From the NCBI RefSeq assembly GCF_024362325.1, contig NZ_CP101497.1, positions 1-64,000 of the forward strand: a stretch of DNA of 64,000 bases. The letters run 5' to 3'. Below are positions 33,020-42,274 of this stretch, piece by piece. The position numbers and the translations under genes were made by a program. The stretch's first letter is position 1, and each line of letters opens with the position of its first letter. Under the pieces are notes generated by a model. The model was not told the DNA's origin. It worked only from the letters and a program-made list of their open reading frames with translations, and ran no database searches. This stretch comes from Microcella humidisoli (lineage in GTDB: Bacteria; Actinomycetota; Actinomycetes; Actinomycetales; Microbacteriaceae).

Positions 33020-34402
33020 GTGAGCACTCCCGCTGCGGGCTGGTACGTCGATTCGACCGACCCGAGTCTCGTGCGCTGGTGGGACGGCGCCGCGTGGAGC
33101 GACCACACCCAGCCGAACCCCGACGCGCCCGCCACCGCCCCCACCTCCGCCCCCGTCGAGGCCGTCGTCGCCACACCCGTGCCCACCGCGAGTGTGCCGC
33201 TCGTGCCCTCGGCACCCTACGTGCCGCCGCCGTTCGCCGACCCGCCGCCGCCCGCGCCCGTTGCTGCGCCCGTCGCCACTCCCGTTCCGGCCGCCCTGAA
33301 CTATCCGCCGCCGGCGTTCGGTTCCCCCGCATTCGCCGAGCCGAGCGCCTCGCCGACCCCGGCGGCCGCGCCCGGCCCGCGCCGCACGGGCAGCTCGCTG
33401 CCCATCTCCGAGCCCGTGCGCTTGACGCCGCCCGCCTCGGGGGCGATCCCCGTCGCCGGGTTCCCCGGCTTCGACGACCCGTTGCCGACCGCGACGCCGG
33501 CCGCGACGCCCACCACGACCCTGCCGCCCTCGACTACGCCGCCGCCGCTCGCGGTGCCGTCGCAGCCCGCACCCGACGCGCCGGCCGCTGGCGGGGCGAG
33601 GCCGGGGTCGTCGACCGTCACCCCGCTCGCCACCGCGACGCCCATGCCCGCCTCGGCCTCGACACCCTGGACCTCGTCGACCTCGTTCGCCCAACCCACC
33701 GGCTCGGTCGACCTGGCGAGCGTTGACTACGAACCCATGACGCGCTCATGGGGTTCGAAACGCCCCGTGGGCGCGACGCGCGCCGTCACCGGCGTCACGA
33801 CCGGCGGTGCGTGGATGCTGGCGCTCTCGCCTGTGCTGCACCTGGGCCTGGCGGCACTGGGCTGGCTGCTCACCGATGGCGGAGCATCCACGAACACGCC
33901 CTACGTCTCGGGCGGACTCGGCATCGTGGCTCTGCTGTGGGTCGTGCTCGGCACCATCACCGACTATCGGCGTCTCGGCGCGCTCGGCCACGAGTTCCGG
34001 CCGTCGCCGGCCTGGATCGTGCTCGGGCCGCTCTTCTACCTGCTCGTGCGCGCCGTGCACGTGTACCGCACGACCCGCTCGGGCACGGCCCCGACGTGGG
34101 TGTACGTCGTGCTCGCGATCGTCGTCTCGGCAACGGTCAGCGCGCTCACCCTGCTGCAGCCGCGCGACGCGACGACGGCCGAGTTGCGTACGGTCGAGTC
34201 GACGCTGACGAGCGAGCTGCAGGGCGAGGGCATCGACTACACCGTGCTCTGCCCGTCGCAGGCGACGTTCGCCGTCGGCGCCTCCTTCGTGTGCACGGCG
34301 TATGACGACGTCGGCCCGGCATCGCTCATCCGCGTCACGTGGTCGAGCCTCACGGGCGACTTCACGCACGCCTTCGAGTCGTCGCCCGTCATCACGGGCT
34401 GA
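33020..34402 (+). CDS. DUF2510 membrane protein (paralogue 4)
   Basis: A 460-residue DUF2510 protein: the motif TPAAGWYVDSTDPSLVRWWDGAAWSDH is at the start, followed by a Pro/Ala/Thr-rich disordered linker of about 220 residues, then about four hydrophobic helices (GAWMLALSPVLHLGLAALGWLL onward). A small C-terminal exposed domain with cysteines (YTVLCPSQATFAVGASFVCTAYDD) resembles the end of paralogue 1. GTG 33020 was chosen for its AGGGGAAGGGG upstream; ATG 32999 is an alternative. Its stop is two bases from that of the convergent nuclease gene. Confidence 0.83.
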   Translation: MSTPAAGWYVDSTDPSLVRWWDGAAWSDHTQPNPDAPATAPTSAPVEAVVATPVPTASVPLVPSAPYVPPPFADPPPPAPVAAPVATPVPAALNYPPPAFGSPAFAEPSASPTPAAAPGPRRTGSSLPISEPVRLTPPASGAIPVAGFPGFDDPLPTATPAATPTTTLPPSTTPPPLAVPSQPAPDAPAAGGARPGSSTVTPLATATPMPASASTPWTSSTSFAQPTGSVDLASVDYEPMTRSWGSKRPVGATRAVTGVTTGGAWMLALSPVLHLGLAALGWLLTDGGASTNTPYVSGGLGIVALLWVVLGTITDYRRLGALGHEFRPSPAWIVLGPLFYLLVRAVHVYRTTRSGTAPTWVYVVLAIVVSATVSALTLLQPRDATTAELRTVESTLTSELQGEGIDYTVLCPSQATFAVGASFVCTAYDDVGPASLIRVTWSSLTGDFTHAFESSPVITG

Positions 34403-34404
34403 GG

Positions 34405-37400
34405 TCAGCGCGCCTCGGTGAGGCGGATGAACGCGCTCAGTTCGGCGACGCCCGCGGGCGTGTGCGGCAGCGAGTCGAGCAGACCGGGCGAGTGCACGAG
34501 GTACGCCGCCCACTGCGCGCGCGAGATGGCGACATTGAGGCGGTTGCGGTTGAGCAGGAACTCCATGCCGCGCGGCGCATCGCGCGAGCTCGAGGCTGCG
34601 AGCGAGACGATCGCGACGGCGGCCTCCTGCCCCTGGAACTTGTCGACCGTGCCGACGCGCGTTCCCCGCAGGCCGGCGGTGTCGAGGCGCTCGCGAATCG
34701 TCTGCTGCTGCGCGTTGTAGGGCGTGACGACGATGATGTCGTCGGCGGCGAGCGGCCGCGGCGCAGCATCCGGCCCCGACTGCCACGCAGTGCCGATGAG
34801 GCGATGGATGATCGCGACGACCTCGTCTGCCTCCTCCGCCGACTCGGTCGCGTTGCCGGTGTGCCGCACGGGCACGGGGTGCAGACCGGGCGCGACGCCC
34901 TCGAGCCGACGCTCCCTGGCGCTCGGGTGCGCGTGCAGGCGGCCCTCGTAGCTGAGGCGCGAGACGGGCTCGGCGAGCGCGGGATGCAGGCGCCGCGTCT
35001 CGGCGAGGAAATAGCCGAGCTCGGCCGGCAGCACGTCGTGCCCGTCGCTGAGGTAGCCGAGCGCGCTGCCGTCGATCGGCTCAGGGTGGGTGCCCTGGCT
35101 GACCTGCGGCAGCTGCTGCGGGTCGCCGAGCAGCAGCAGGTTCTTCGCGGCCATGCTCGCGGCGATCGTGGCGGCGAGCGAGAACTGCCCGGCCTCGTCG
35201 ATGACGAGCAGGTCGAGGGTGCGGCGGCCGACGCGCTTCGGGCTCGCGAAGTCCCACGCCGTGCCGCCGATGACGAACCCGCCGGTGCCGATGCCGGCGC
35301 GCTCGCTGGCGAAGGCGGCGAGCTGGTCGGCCTTGCCGAGCACCGTGTACCGCGCCGTGGCGTACTCGGCCGGGTCGGCGCCGGTCTTGGGCGCCTTGCC
35401 GACGAGACGCCCGTCGAGTCCCGCCTTCACGACGCTCTCGAGCACGTGCTCGACGGTCGTGTGGCTCTGCGCCACGACACCGACCGTCCAGCCGTGGTCG
35501 CGCACGAGCGCGGCGATGACGTGCGAGCCGAGGTGCGTCTTGCCCGTGCCGGGAGGGCCCTGCACGGCGAGGTAGCTGCGGTCGAGGTCGAGCAGGCTTG
35601 CCACCACCGCGGCCACGCGGTCGGGCTCGCCGTCGGCGTCGAGCGTCACGGGCGCGAGTGCCGCCCCGCTTCGGGTGCGGGGCGGCACTCGACGCAGCAG
35701 GTCGCCGACGGGCTCGGCAGGCCATTCGGGATGCGCGTCGACGAGCCGCGCGCCCCACTCCTCGATGGCGGGCTTCTGCTGGCCCGCGTCGGGCGGGCTC
35801 GCGGGAGTCAGCGCGATCGGCAGCTCGGTGTAGGGCTCGACGCCGTCGGCGAGCGTCTCGGTGACGACGACATGGCCGTCGCCGAGCGCCTCGATGGCCA
35901 CGCTGCGGGCCGAGCGCGCGAGCGGGTCGCGCGGGTTGCCGGGCAGCGGCCCGGGCTGGGCGTAGACGGCGAACGGTCCGCTGCGGCCGCTCACGCTCGG
36001 GCGCGAGCCGGGGGGCCAGCTGCCGTGCAGCACGAGCGTGCGGCGCAACGACCGCTGCTTGCCGGTCTTGCCCCAGGGGGACTGCTCGTGCGGAGCATCC
36101 CGATCGACCGTGAAGACGTCGCGCACGTCGCTCCACTCGTCGAGCGGGGCGACGAGGCGGTCGAAGTGCTCCCACCAGAAGGTCTTGTGCTCGCGGCGGT
36201 GGTAGTCGATCGCGGCGGCCGCGTAAGCGTAGGCGCGCTGCTCGGGGGTTCTGTCGGGCTCGGTCGCGGGCGTGCCATCGTCGTTCGCCGCGAGTTCCAG
36301 CAGGGCCGTGCGCAGCGGCGAGTCGTCGATCGTCGGGCCGGAATCGTCGCCCTCCGCGTCGTCGCCGTTGTCGATGAGGGTGGGCGCGGGTGCGGGGTGC
36401 TCCCCCGCGAGTCCGCGCAGCCAGGCGGCGAGCTTCAGCGTGCTGACGCAGTCGACGCGGTTGTAGTCACCGATGTCGTCGAGAATCTGCTGCGCCGCCG
36501 CGGTGTCGCCCGCCGCCCGCAGCTCGCGCGCGCGGATGTATTCGGCGATCGAGTCGTCGCCCCGCGCGACCGCGGCTCCCTCGCGCGCCTCGGGCCAGTA
36601 GATGGGCTCGAGGTACTTGATCGAATAGCTGGGGCTGCCGACGCGCAGGGCGTTCTTGACGACCGGGTAGAGGTCGACGAGCACTCCGCTGCGCAGCCAC
36701 TCGTCGACGATCTGCTCGCCGACGCCGTGTCGCGCGGCGAGCGAGCGCAGGTGGGTGCGCTCGTACGAGGCGTAGTGGTAGACGTGCAGGTCGGGGTGGA
36801 TGGCGCGCCGGGCTTCGACGTCGGCGAGGAAGGCGAGCAGGGCATCCCGCTCATCGGCGAAGCTGTGGGCCCAGTAGGCCGTGAACCGCTCGTCGGCGTC
36901 GACGATGCCGAACAGGTAGTCGAGGCCCCACCGGTTGGGGTCGTGCTCGGTGTAGAGCGGGTCGCCTTCGAAGTCGAAGTAGAGGTCGCCGGGGCTCGGG
37001 GCGGGCAGGGCGTGCAGGGCGGCGGGCGTGCGCACGCGCACGGGCGGCGGGGTGCCGGGGTTGCCGGCGGCTTCGCGCTGCAGGGCCGCCTGCAGGCGCA
37101 GGGTGTCGAGGGTGGACGCGGCGATGCCGTCGACCGGCTGCGTGCTGGCGGCAAGCTCGGCGAGGGTGGTGATGCCGGCGGCACCGAGCTTGGTCCACTG
37201 CGAGCCCGTCAGGCCGGCCACCTGGCTGACGTCATCGTGCGCGGCGATGTCGCTCGCACACCACGCGCACGTGCGGCAGTAGGTGACGCTCGGGTCGCGC
37301 CAGGCGATGGGCGCGTCGGCGGCGGCGCGGTCGCGCAGCAGCTGGTGCAGGCGGGCGCGTCGGGCGCGCAGCACGGGCGCGATGTCGTCGAGGCGGTGGA

Positions 37401-37992
37401 TGCTGCGCTCACCGGTGCCGAGAATCAGCGCGACCTCGGGGTCGACGGCGATGCCGAGCCGCTCGAGCTGCTCGGCATAGGCGGCGAGCTGCAGCAGTGC
37501 GGTGACTTTCGCGCGGCGGGCGAGCTTGCTGTCGAGCACGCGGTAGGCGCCGTCGGGCATCCGCTCGAGGAAGTCGGCGAAGCCGACGAAGGCGATCGCG
37601 ATGTCGCCGGGCCGGGATGCGGGGCTGTGGTCGCGGTCGACGAAGGTGCCCTGCACGATGACGGGTACCCCGCGCTGCAGCGCGTCGAGCGTCTGCGCGG
37701 CGAAGGGCTCGATGGCGTCGAGGCCGGCGCTCTCGGCGCGGGCGATCTCGAGCACGTCGTCGGGATGCGCGGCGCGGGCGCGGTAGTCGGCGATGACGGC
37801 GGCTTCGTGCGCGTCGCCGAGCACGGCGGTGCGGGCGAGCATGGCATCCGGCTCGTCGACGATCGCCGCGAGGCGGCCGAGTCGAACGTCGAGGTCGCGC
37901 GCGACCCGGAACTCGCACTCCGCCGCGCGGGTGAGGTCGCTCGCCGAGGTGACGAGCAGGCGCTCGCCGTTCTCGTTCGTCGTCAGGTACAC
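34405..37992 (-). CDS. TM0106-family RecB-like nuclease fused to UPF1-like helicase
   Basis: A 1195-residue protein. The N-terminal third is the TM0106-type RecB-like nuclease region with cysteines (YCRTCAWCA). A middle RNase H-like exonuclease domain starts YFDFEGDP near residue 339. The C-terminal half is a superfamily 1 helicase of the UPF1/DNA2 type: GPPGTGKT near 811, DEAG near 930, GDPQQLPQ, VDKFQGQE and NVAISRAQ. Such proteins are widespread in actinobacteria and are thought to work in DNA repair or processing. Start MYLTTNENGERLLVTSASDL. It is a lone leftward gene; a long stem-loop lies upstream. Confidence 0.88.
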   Translation of the reverse strand: MYLTTNENGERLLVTSASDLTRAAECEFRVARDLDVRLGRLAAIVDEPDAMLARTAVLGDAHEAAVIADYRARAAHPDDVLEIARAESAGLDAIEPFAAQTLDALQRGVPVIVQGTFVDRDHSPASRPGDIAIAFVGFADFLERMPDGAYRVLDSKLARRAKVTALLQLAAYAEQLERLGIAVDPEVALILGTGERSIHRLDDIAPVLRARRARLHQLLRDRAAADAPIAWRDPSVTYCRTCAWCASDIAAHDDVSQVAGLTGSQWTKLGAAGITTLAELAASTQPVDGIAASTLDTLRLQAALQREAAGNPGTPPPVRVRTPAALHALPAPSPGDLYFDFEGDPLYTEHDPNRWGLDYLFGIVDADERFTAYWAHSFADERDALLAFLADVEARRAIHPDLHVYHYASYERTHLRSLAARHGVGEQIVDEWLRSGVLVDLYPVVKNALRVGSPSYSIKYLEPIYWPEAREGAAVARGDDSIAEYIRARELRAAGDTAAAQQILDDIGDYNRVDCVSTLKLAAWLRGLAGEHPAPAPTLIDNGDDAEGDDSGPTIDDSPLRTALLELAANDDGTPATEPDRTPEQRAYAYAAAAIDYHRREHKTFWWEHFDRLVAPLDEWSDVRDVFTVDRDAPHEQSPWGKTGKQRSLRRTLVLHGSWPPGSRPSVSGRSGPFAVYAQPGPLPGNPRDPLARSARSVAIEALGDGHVVVTETLADGVEPYTELPIALTPASPPDAGQQKPAIEEWGARLVDAHPEWPAEPVGDLLRRVPPRTRSGAALAPVTLDADGEPDRVAAVVASLLDLDRSYLAVQGPPGTGKTHLGSHVIAALVRDHGWTVGVVAQSHTTVEHVLESVVKAGLDGRLVGKAPKTGADPAEYATARYTVLGKADQLAAFASERAGIGTGGFVIGGTAWDFASPKRVGRRTLDLLVIDEAGQFSLAATIAASMAAKNLLLLGDPQQLPQVSQGTHPEPIDGSALGYLSDGHDVLPAELGYFLAETRRLHPALAEPVSRLSYEGRLHAHPSARERRLEGVAPGLHPVPVRHTGNATESAEEADEVVAIIHRLIGTAWQSGPDAAPRPLAADDIIVVTPYNAQQQTIRERLDTAGLRGTRVGTVDKFQGQEAAVAIVSLAASSSRDAPRGMEFLLNRNRLNVAISRAQWAAYLVHSPGLLDSLPHTPAGVAELSAFIRLTEAR

Positions 37993-38117
37993 GGGGGTCT
38001 CCTCCGGCCAGGGGTCTGCTCAGGTTACGGCCGACCGGTGACATCGCAGGGCCAGGGTGATCAGGTGCCTGCCCGGTCGCCTGCCCGCGCAGTCTGGGCC
38101 GACTGTTGACCGTCACG

Positions 38118-38181
38118 AGACTCCCGAATTGAAGGAACTCGACGACCACAGTCGATCAGACTTCCTTCAGTTCGGGAGTCT
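38118..38181. repeat. Long stem-loop, single member of the REP-like family
   Basis: A 20-bp arm (38118-38137) pairs with 38162-38181 with one G-T pair; the loop holds an inner TCGAC/GTCGA stem. It lies in the divergent space between the TM0106 nuclease gene and dodecin. The arm (GACTCCCGAATTGAAGGA) shares the core GACTCCYGAATTG with the repeats at 29.8 kb, so both belong to one dispersed palindromic family. Confidence 0.7.
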
Positions 38182-38358
38182 GGCAACACCCCCAGCAACC
38201 TCCTCGCGCGGCGGCCTCCATGGTCAGCGCGCGGGGAGGTTCCGTCGTCCGCGCGCAGCCGTGCTCGCAGTCAACCCCCTAGACGCGAGCGCCATGCAGG
38301 AGTTGACTGAGCCCCTCGCGGGCTCGACCCGGGCCCCGAGTATCGAAGGGGATCCACC

Positions 38359-38565
38359 ATGTCGTCTGTCGCCCGCGTCACCACCATCACCGCCCGCTCC
38401 GAGAAGAGCTTCGAAGACGCCGTGCGCGTCGGGGTCGAGCGCGCCAACAGCACCCTGCGGGGCGTCAGCGGTGCGTGGATCAAAGAGCAGAAGCTGCACA
38501 TCCAGGCCGGCAAAGTCGCCGCCTACCAGGTGACGATGGAGATCACGTTCGTTCTCGACGACTAA
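38359..38565 (+). CDS. Dodecin
   Basis: A 68-residue dodecin. This family forms hollow dodecamers that store flavin or CoA. The sequence VARVTTITARSEKSFEDAVRVGVERANSTLRGVSGAW shows the family's first strand and helix, with Trp in the flavin-stacking position (GAW), and the last strand is YQVTMEITFVLDD. GAAGGGGAT precedes ATG 38359 at suitable spacing. Its stop overlaps the end of the convergent small gene by four bases. Confidence 0.92.
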   Translation: MSSVARVTTITARSEKSFEDAVRVGVERANSTLRGVSGAWIKEQKLHIQAGKVAAYQVTMEITFVLDD

Positions 38566-38783
38566 TCGCCGTCGCCCTCCCCGTCGAGCTGAATCTGGAG
38601 AGCCTCGAAGCTCCAGGCACTCGAGCTCGTCAGTCCCTCGAGCGGCGAGTCGCCCTTGGGCTCGCCGTCCCAATAATCGAGTTCCGCCGGCGGGAGAGGC
38701 GCGAAGAACGCCTCGGTTGTATCGACGCCGGGCAAGAAGCCAAGTTCCCGCTCTGTTTGGGCATCATCTGGTTGAGTAGCCAT
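38562..38783 (-). CDS. Small hypothetical protein
   Basis: A 73-residue acidic protein (MATQPDDAQTERELGFLPGVDTTEAFFAPLPP…) with no recognised domain. ATG 38783 is preferred, with AGAGG upstream; an upstream ATG at 38819 would add 12 residues. It overlaps the dodecin gene tail to tail by four bases. Confidence 0.55.
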   Translation of the reverse strand: MATQPDDAQTERELGFLPGVDTTEAFFAPLPPAELDYWDGEPKGDSPLEGLTSSSAWSFEALQIQLDGEGDGD

Positions 38784-38831
38784 CGTTGAAGTCGCCTCTC
38801 GCAACCGTGCGTGTGGCAAGAGTGTACTCAG

Positions 38832-39275
38832 CTAGAGCCCCGGCAGGGTCGGGGCGGGCGGGGCGTGCTCGCGCACTCCGCGGGTGTGGCTGATGAGCAC
38901 CGCGCGCAGGCGCACGGCGGCGCGGTCGGCGGCGGTGGCTGCGGCGAGCATCCACTCGCGATCGAGGCGGCCGGGGTCGGGGCCGCCGCGCCGCTCGAGC
39001 GCGAGGATGAGCTCGGTCGCCCCCGTGTGCTGCGCGACGCCGTCGATGACGGTGAACAGGGAATCGGCGGCGTCGGCGGGTGCGCGGCGCGGCAGGTCGT
39101 CGCAGGGCATCGCGAGGCCGCCGAACCCGTCGGCGTTGGCCGGGAAGAAGAACCACAGCTGCCAGCGGATCGCCGGCCCGAGCGCGAACGCGAGCTGCGC
39201 CTCGGGGGTCTGCAGGTCGTCATCGGTGATCGGGCGGGTGATGGTGGGCTGGTAGGTGCGGAAGGCTCCGGTCAT
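38832..39275 (-). CDS. Hypothetical protein
   Basis: A 147-residue cytoplasmic-type protein of unknown family. It contains PAIRWQLWFFFPANADG near residues 34-50 and a later alternating hydrophobic pattern (ATELILALERRGG; AVRLRAVLISHTRGVREHA). This looks like a small alpha/beta domain. It is convergent with nothing near it and lies just upstream of the divergent HtpX-like gene. Confidence 0.55.
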   Translation of the reverse strand: MTGAFRTYQPTITRPITDDDLQTPEAQLAFALGPAIRWQLWFFFPANADGFGGLAMPCDDLPRRAPADAADSLFTVIDGVAQHTGATELILALERRGGPDPGRLDREWMLAAATAADRAAVRLRAVLISHTRGVREHAPPAPTLPGL

Positions 39276-39404
39276 GCGGGGCAGGATGCCCGGCGCGCGT
39301 CGCCTGCATCCCGTCGCTCTCCCGCTCGGGGCATCGAGGCTGCTGGGACTGCGCGGTGGAGGAGCCGCGCCGGTCGTGACGGCCGAGCGAGGTAGATTCG
39401 CGTC

Positions 39405-40316
39405 ATGTACCGCCAGATCGCGCGCAACAAGCGGTGGAGCATCCTGCTCATCACACTGTTCTGCGTCGCCGTGGTCGGGCTCGGGGTGTTCAGCGCGTGG
39501 GTGGTCGGCGACGTGTGGCCGTTCTGGCTGCTGCTGATCTTCTGCCCGCTCTACGTGTGGTGGGCGCTCAGCTCGGCCACGACGTCAGCCGCGAAGACGG
39601 CGGGGTGGGCGGCCGCGGATGCCGAGCAGCAACCCCGGCTGCACAAGGTGGTGGAGACGACGGCCATTCGGGCGGGCATCCCGATGCCGAAGGTGGGCGT
39701 CATCGACGACCCCGCCCCCAACGCGTTCGCGGCGTCGCTGAGCCCGAAGAACGCGGTCATCGGCGTCACGACCGGAGCCCTCGACCTGCTCGACGACAGC
39801 GAGCTCGAGGCGGTCGTGGCGCACGAGGTAGCTCACATCGTCAACCACGACGGACGCGTCACCCTCACGACCTTCGCCCTCGTCGGCTCGATTGCCTCGG
39901 TCGCCGGCATGCTGCTCGTGCTCGGCTGGGCTCTCGTGCGATCGGTGCTGAGCGAGTTCAAGATGGGGCTTGGCATCATCATGGGGATGCTCGGCATCGT
40001 GATGATCGTCATCGGCACCGCCTTCGCGGCCGTGGCTTTCGTGCTCGGCCCTCTCATCAGCTCGGCCGTCTCACGCCGCCGCGAGTTCCTCGCGGACGCT
40101 AGCGGCGTCGAGCTCACGCGGTTTCCCGAGGGGCTCGTGCGGGCGCTGGAGAAGATCCACGCGCACCCGTCGACGGTGAAGGCCGCGTCGTTCGAGGTGC
40201 GCGGGCTGTTCTTCGTCAACACCGTCGGCGAGGGGTTGCTGGCGCAGTGGCTCGGCTCGCACCCGCCGGTCGCGGAGCGGGTGGAGCGGCTCAAGGAGAT
40301 CGGGCGCGGGTTCTAG
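39405..40316 (+). CDS. htpX: M48-family zinc metalloprotease, HtpX-like
   Basis: A 303-residue membrane protease of the HtpX family, which degrades misfolded membrane proteins. Two helices open the protein (residues ~13-55), the zinc motif HEVAH lies near residue 140 with the third ligand glutamate expected in RRREFLADASG, and two further helices lie between them. The order matches HtpX. ATG 39405. It is a single gene convergent with the B3/4-domain gene. The htpX symbol is by family likeness. Confidence 0.85.
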   Translation: MYRQIARNKRWSILLITLFCVAVVGLGVFSAWVVGDVWPFWLLLIFCPLYVWWALSSATTSAAKTAGWAAADAEQQPRLHKVVETTAIRAGIPMPKVGVIDDPAPNAFAASLSPKNAVIGVTTGALDLLDDSELEAVVAHEVAHIVNHDGRVTLTTFALVGSIASVAGMLLVLGWALVRSVLSEFKMGLGIIMGMLGIVMIVIGTAFAAVAFVLGPLISSAVSRRREFLADASGVELTRFPEGLVRALEKIHAHPSTVKAASFEVRGLFFVNTVGEGLLAQWLGSHPPVAERVERLKEIGRGF

Positions 40317-40333
40317 GTGACGGGACTACACGC

Positions 40334-40972
40334 CTACCAATGCTGTCGGAGTGCTTTGGTCAGGTCAGCGAGGACCGCGTCGATGTCTGCAGGCGCCGTG
40401 TCGTGGAGCGCTTCGCTGACGACCAAGACGCGACGGGTGTCGGGTCGAATGGCGGAAAGAGCGCTCTGGCGGTTGGTCCAGCGACGTGCGTGAGCGTTGC
40501 CGGCGTCGTCACGAAAGATCACTTCGGCGGGCTCGGGGTTCTCGGTCGTGCCGCTGAAACTCAGGTAGCTCTCCGTCCCTTCGGCACGCGTGACCGTGAG
40601 GTCGCCGATGACCGTATCGAGGTCGAACACCGCGATCGGTATCGCATACGCAAGCGACACCGCGTTGCACAGGTCGACGAGGGGGTGAATCGACGGCAGC
40701 TCGCCCTCTTTCTTGAACCGGCGCAGGAGGGCTTCCGACGCGCAGCGATACTGCGTAGCCTTCAACCCCAGCTGAGTGAACGCCCGTCGCCAGGCTGCGA
40801 TCTCAGGAAACTCGCTTTCCGGTCGTTCTGCCAGGCGTGCGGATGCGCGCTCAAGAAACGGCCCAGCGGAGGCTGCAACGTCGGGGGTGCTGGTCACGCC
40901 ATCAAGGGTGAGGGTGGCGACAACGAGGTGGGGAAACTCGGCGAGCAACGCTGGATCGTGACTGAAGCGCAT
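40334..40972 (-). CDS. B3/B4 (tRNA-binding-like) domain protein
   Basis: A 212-residue stand-alone B3/4 domain, the fold found in the beta subunit of phenylalanyl-tRNA synthetase. The signature region KATQYRCASEALLRRFKKEGELPSIHPLVDLCNAVSL is clear. Stand-alone members may edit mischarged aminoacyl-tRNA or free substrates; the function is not settled. It lies six bases downstream of the LysE-like exporter gene, so the pair is probably an operon. Confidence 0.85.
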   Translation of the reverse strand: MRFSHDPALLAEFPHLVVATLTLDGVTSTPDVAASAGPFLERASARLAERPESEFPEIAAWRRAFTQLGLKATQYRCASEALLRRFKKEGELPSIHPLVDLCNAVSLAYAIPIAVFDLDTVIGDLTVTRAEGTESYLSFSGTTENPEPAEVIFRDDAGNAHARRWTNRQSALSAIRPDTRRVLVVSEALHDTAPADIDAVLADLTKALRQHW

Positions 40973-40978
40973 GCTCTG

Positions 40979-41596
40979 CTACCGAGTCTCAAGGGCGAGT
41001 CGGCCTGCGAGCAGAACGTAGGTCGCAGCGAACGTGCGGCGCAGCCACGTGACGACCTTCGGGCGTGTGATCACCTGGTTGCGCATCGTTGCCGCGAAGA
41101 CTCCGTACAGAGCGAAGACGACGAACGTCACCACCATGAAGACGAGGCTCAGCCCGATCATGTGCCAGGTGCCGTTGGCCTCACCCGCCGGCACGAACTG
41201 CGGCAGAAACGCGAAGAAGAAGATCGTCAGCTTCGGGTTGAGGAGGTTGATGAGAATCGCGGTGCGGATCACGCGCCCGAAAGACACGGGTGCGGTGCTG
41301 GCGTCAACCTCAATCAGCGACTTGTCGCGGAGGGTCTGCCAGGCCAGATAGAGAAGGTACGCAACGCCGAGCCACTTGATCGTCTGGAATGCGATCGCGG
41401 AAGCGTTCAGGATCGCTGCGAGACCCGTGATGGCGGCAACCATGTGCGGAATGACGCCGAGTGTGCACCCGAGGGCGGCCACGATGCCGGCTTTCGTGCC
41501 GCGAGAGAGCCCCGCGGCGATGGAGTACACCGCTCCGGTGCCGGGTGTGGCCACCACGACGAGGGTTGTCAGCAAGAAGGCAAAGCTCATCATCAT
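40979..41596 (-). CDS. LysE-family translocator
   Basis: A 205-residue membrane protein with about six helices and the LysE/RhtB family start FLLTTLVVVATPGTGAVYSIAAGLSRG, where the TPGP/TPGT motif is visible. The family exports amino acids such as lysine, threonine or homoserine lactone. Co-transcribed with the B3/4 protein gene; a link between amino-acid export and aminoacyl editing is possible but unproven. Confidence 0.88.
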   Translation of the reverse strand: MMMSFAFLLTTLVVVATPGTGAVYSIAAGLSRGTKAGIVAALGCTLGVIPHMVAAITGLAAILNASAIAFQTIKWLGVAYLLYLAWQTLRDKSLIEVDASTAPVSFGRVIRTAILINLLNPKLTIFFFAFLPQFVPAGEANGTWHMIGLSLVFMVVTFVVFALYGVFAATMRNQVITRPKVVTWLRRTFAATYVLLAGRLALETR

Positions 41597-41676
41597 CCCC
41601 CCACGGTCACCGCGTCCCGGCGTATCGGAAGCGTACTCGTTTCGATTGGTGAATCCTCACGAAGTAGGTCGCATCG

Positions 41677-41973
41677 CTAGGCGATGGCGTGAAACTCCAA
41701 CCGGAGCCCGAGCGCCCTCGACACCTTGACAATGGTCGCGAAGCTCGGATTCCCGTCGGCGGAGAGCGCCTTGTAAAGCCCCTCGCGGCTCATCCCGGTG
41801 CGCCGAGCCAGCTCGCTGAGGTTGCCCGAGCGGGCGATGGCCCCGAGCGCAGCCGAAATGGTGGCAGGGTCGTCGCCGCTCTCGGCGATCGTCGCTTCGA
41901 GATAGGCCGCCGCGGTCTCCATGTCGGACAGATAGTCGGCAGCATCGAATTGGCTGAACCTCTCAGTCGTCAT
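41677..41973 (-). CDS. Antitoxin, HigA-like helix-turn-helix protein
   Basis: A 98-residue protein with an XRE-type helix-turn-helix (NLSELARRTGMSREGLYKALSADGNPSF) in the middle and the short end SRALGLRLEFHAIA, typical of the HigA-like addiction-module antidote family. It would bind the adjacent toxin and repress the operon. ATG 41973 was chosen. Its start overlaps the toxin gene end by 11 bp, giving the toxin-first order characteristic of higBA. Confidence 0.85.
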   Translation of the reverse strand: MTTERFSQFDAADYLSDMETAAAYLEATIAESGDDPATISAALGAIARSGNLSELARRTGMSREGLYKALSADGNPSFATIVKVSRALGLRLEFHAIA

Positions 41974-42274
41974 GCTTCTCTCCCCTCCATTGCTCGGCCA
42001 CACGATGTGCCCGCCTGATGTCTCGCGACTGAGTCGACTTGTCACCCCCGCACAGCAGCAGCACTATGGCGCCGCCGTGTTGCAGGTAGTACACGCGAAG
42101 ACCGGGTCCATGGTCGATCCGTAGCTCCGATACACCGAAGCCAACGGGTCGAACGTCGCCGGGGTTGCCGCGTGCAAGGCGATCAAGCCGTACCAAGACC
42201 CGCGCAACAGCACCACGGTCGCTCAGCCTGGCCAACCACCGGTCGAACTCAGCACTTCTGCGCAGCTCGTACAT
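41963..42274 (-). CDS. Toxin, HigB/RelE-like
   Basis: A 103-residue RelE/ParE-superfamily toxin: MYELRRSAEFDRWLARLSDRGAVARVLVRLDRLARGNPGD… then VGFGVSELRIDHGPGLRVYYLQHGGAIVLLLCGGDKSTQSRDI. This is the phage-derived Gp49/HigB subfamily pattern. These toxins cut mRNA on the ribosome. ATG 42274 chosen; TTG 42280 is possible. First gene of the pair; an imperfect palindrome abuts its start codon. Confidence 0.87.
   Translation of the reverse strand: MYELRRSAEFDRWLARLSDRGAVARVLVRLDRLARGNPGDVRPVGFGVSELRIDHGPGLRVYYLQHGGAIVLLLCGGDKSTQSRDIRRAHRVAEQWRGEKHDD

Noticed and set aside
34339..38109. Rightward open frame of 1256 codons
   Set aside because: Antisense shadow of the TM0106 nuclease/helicase gene, whose motifs on the other strand are unmistakable.
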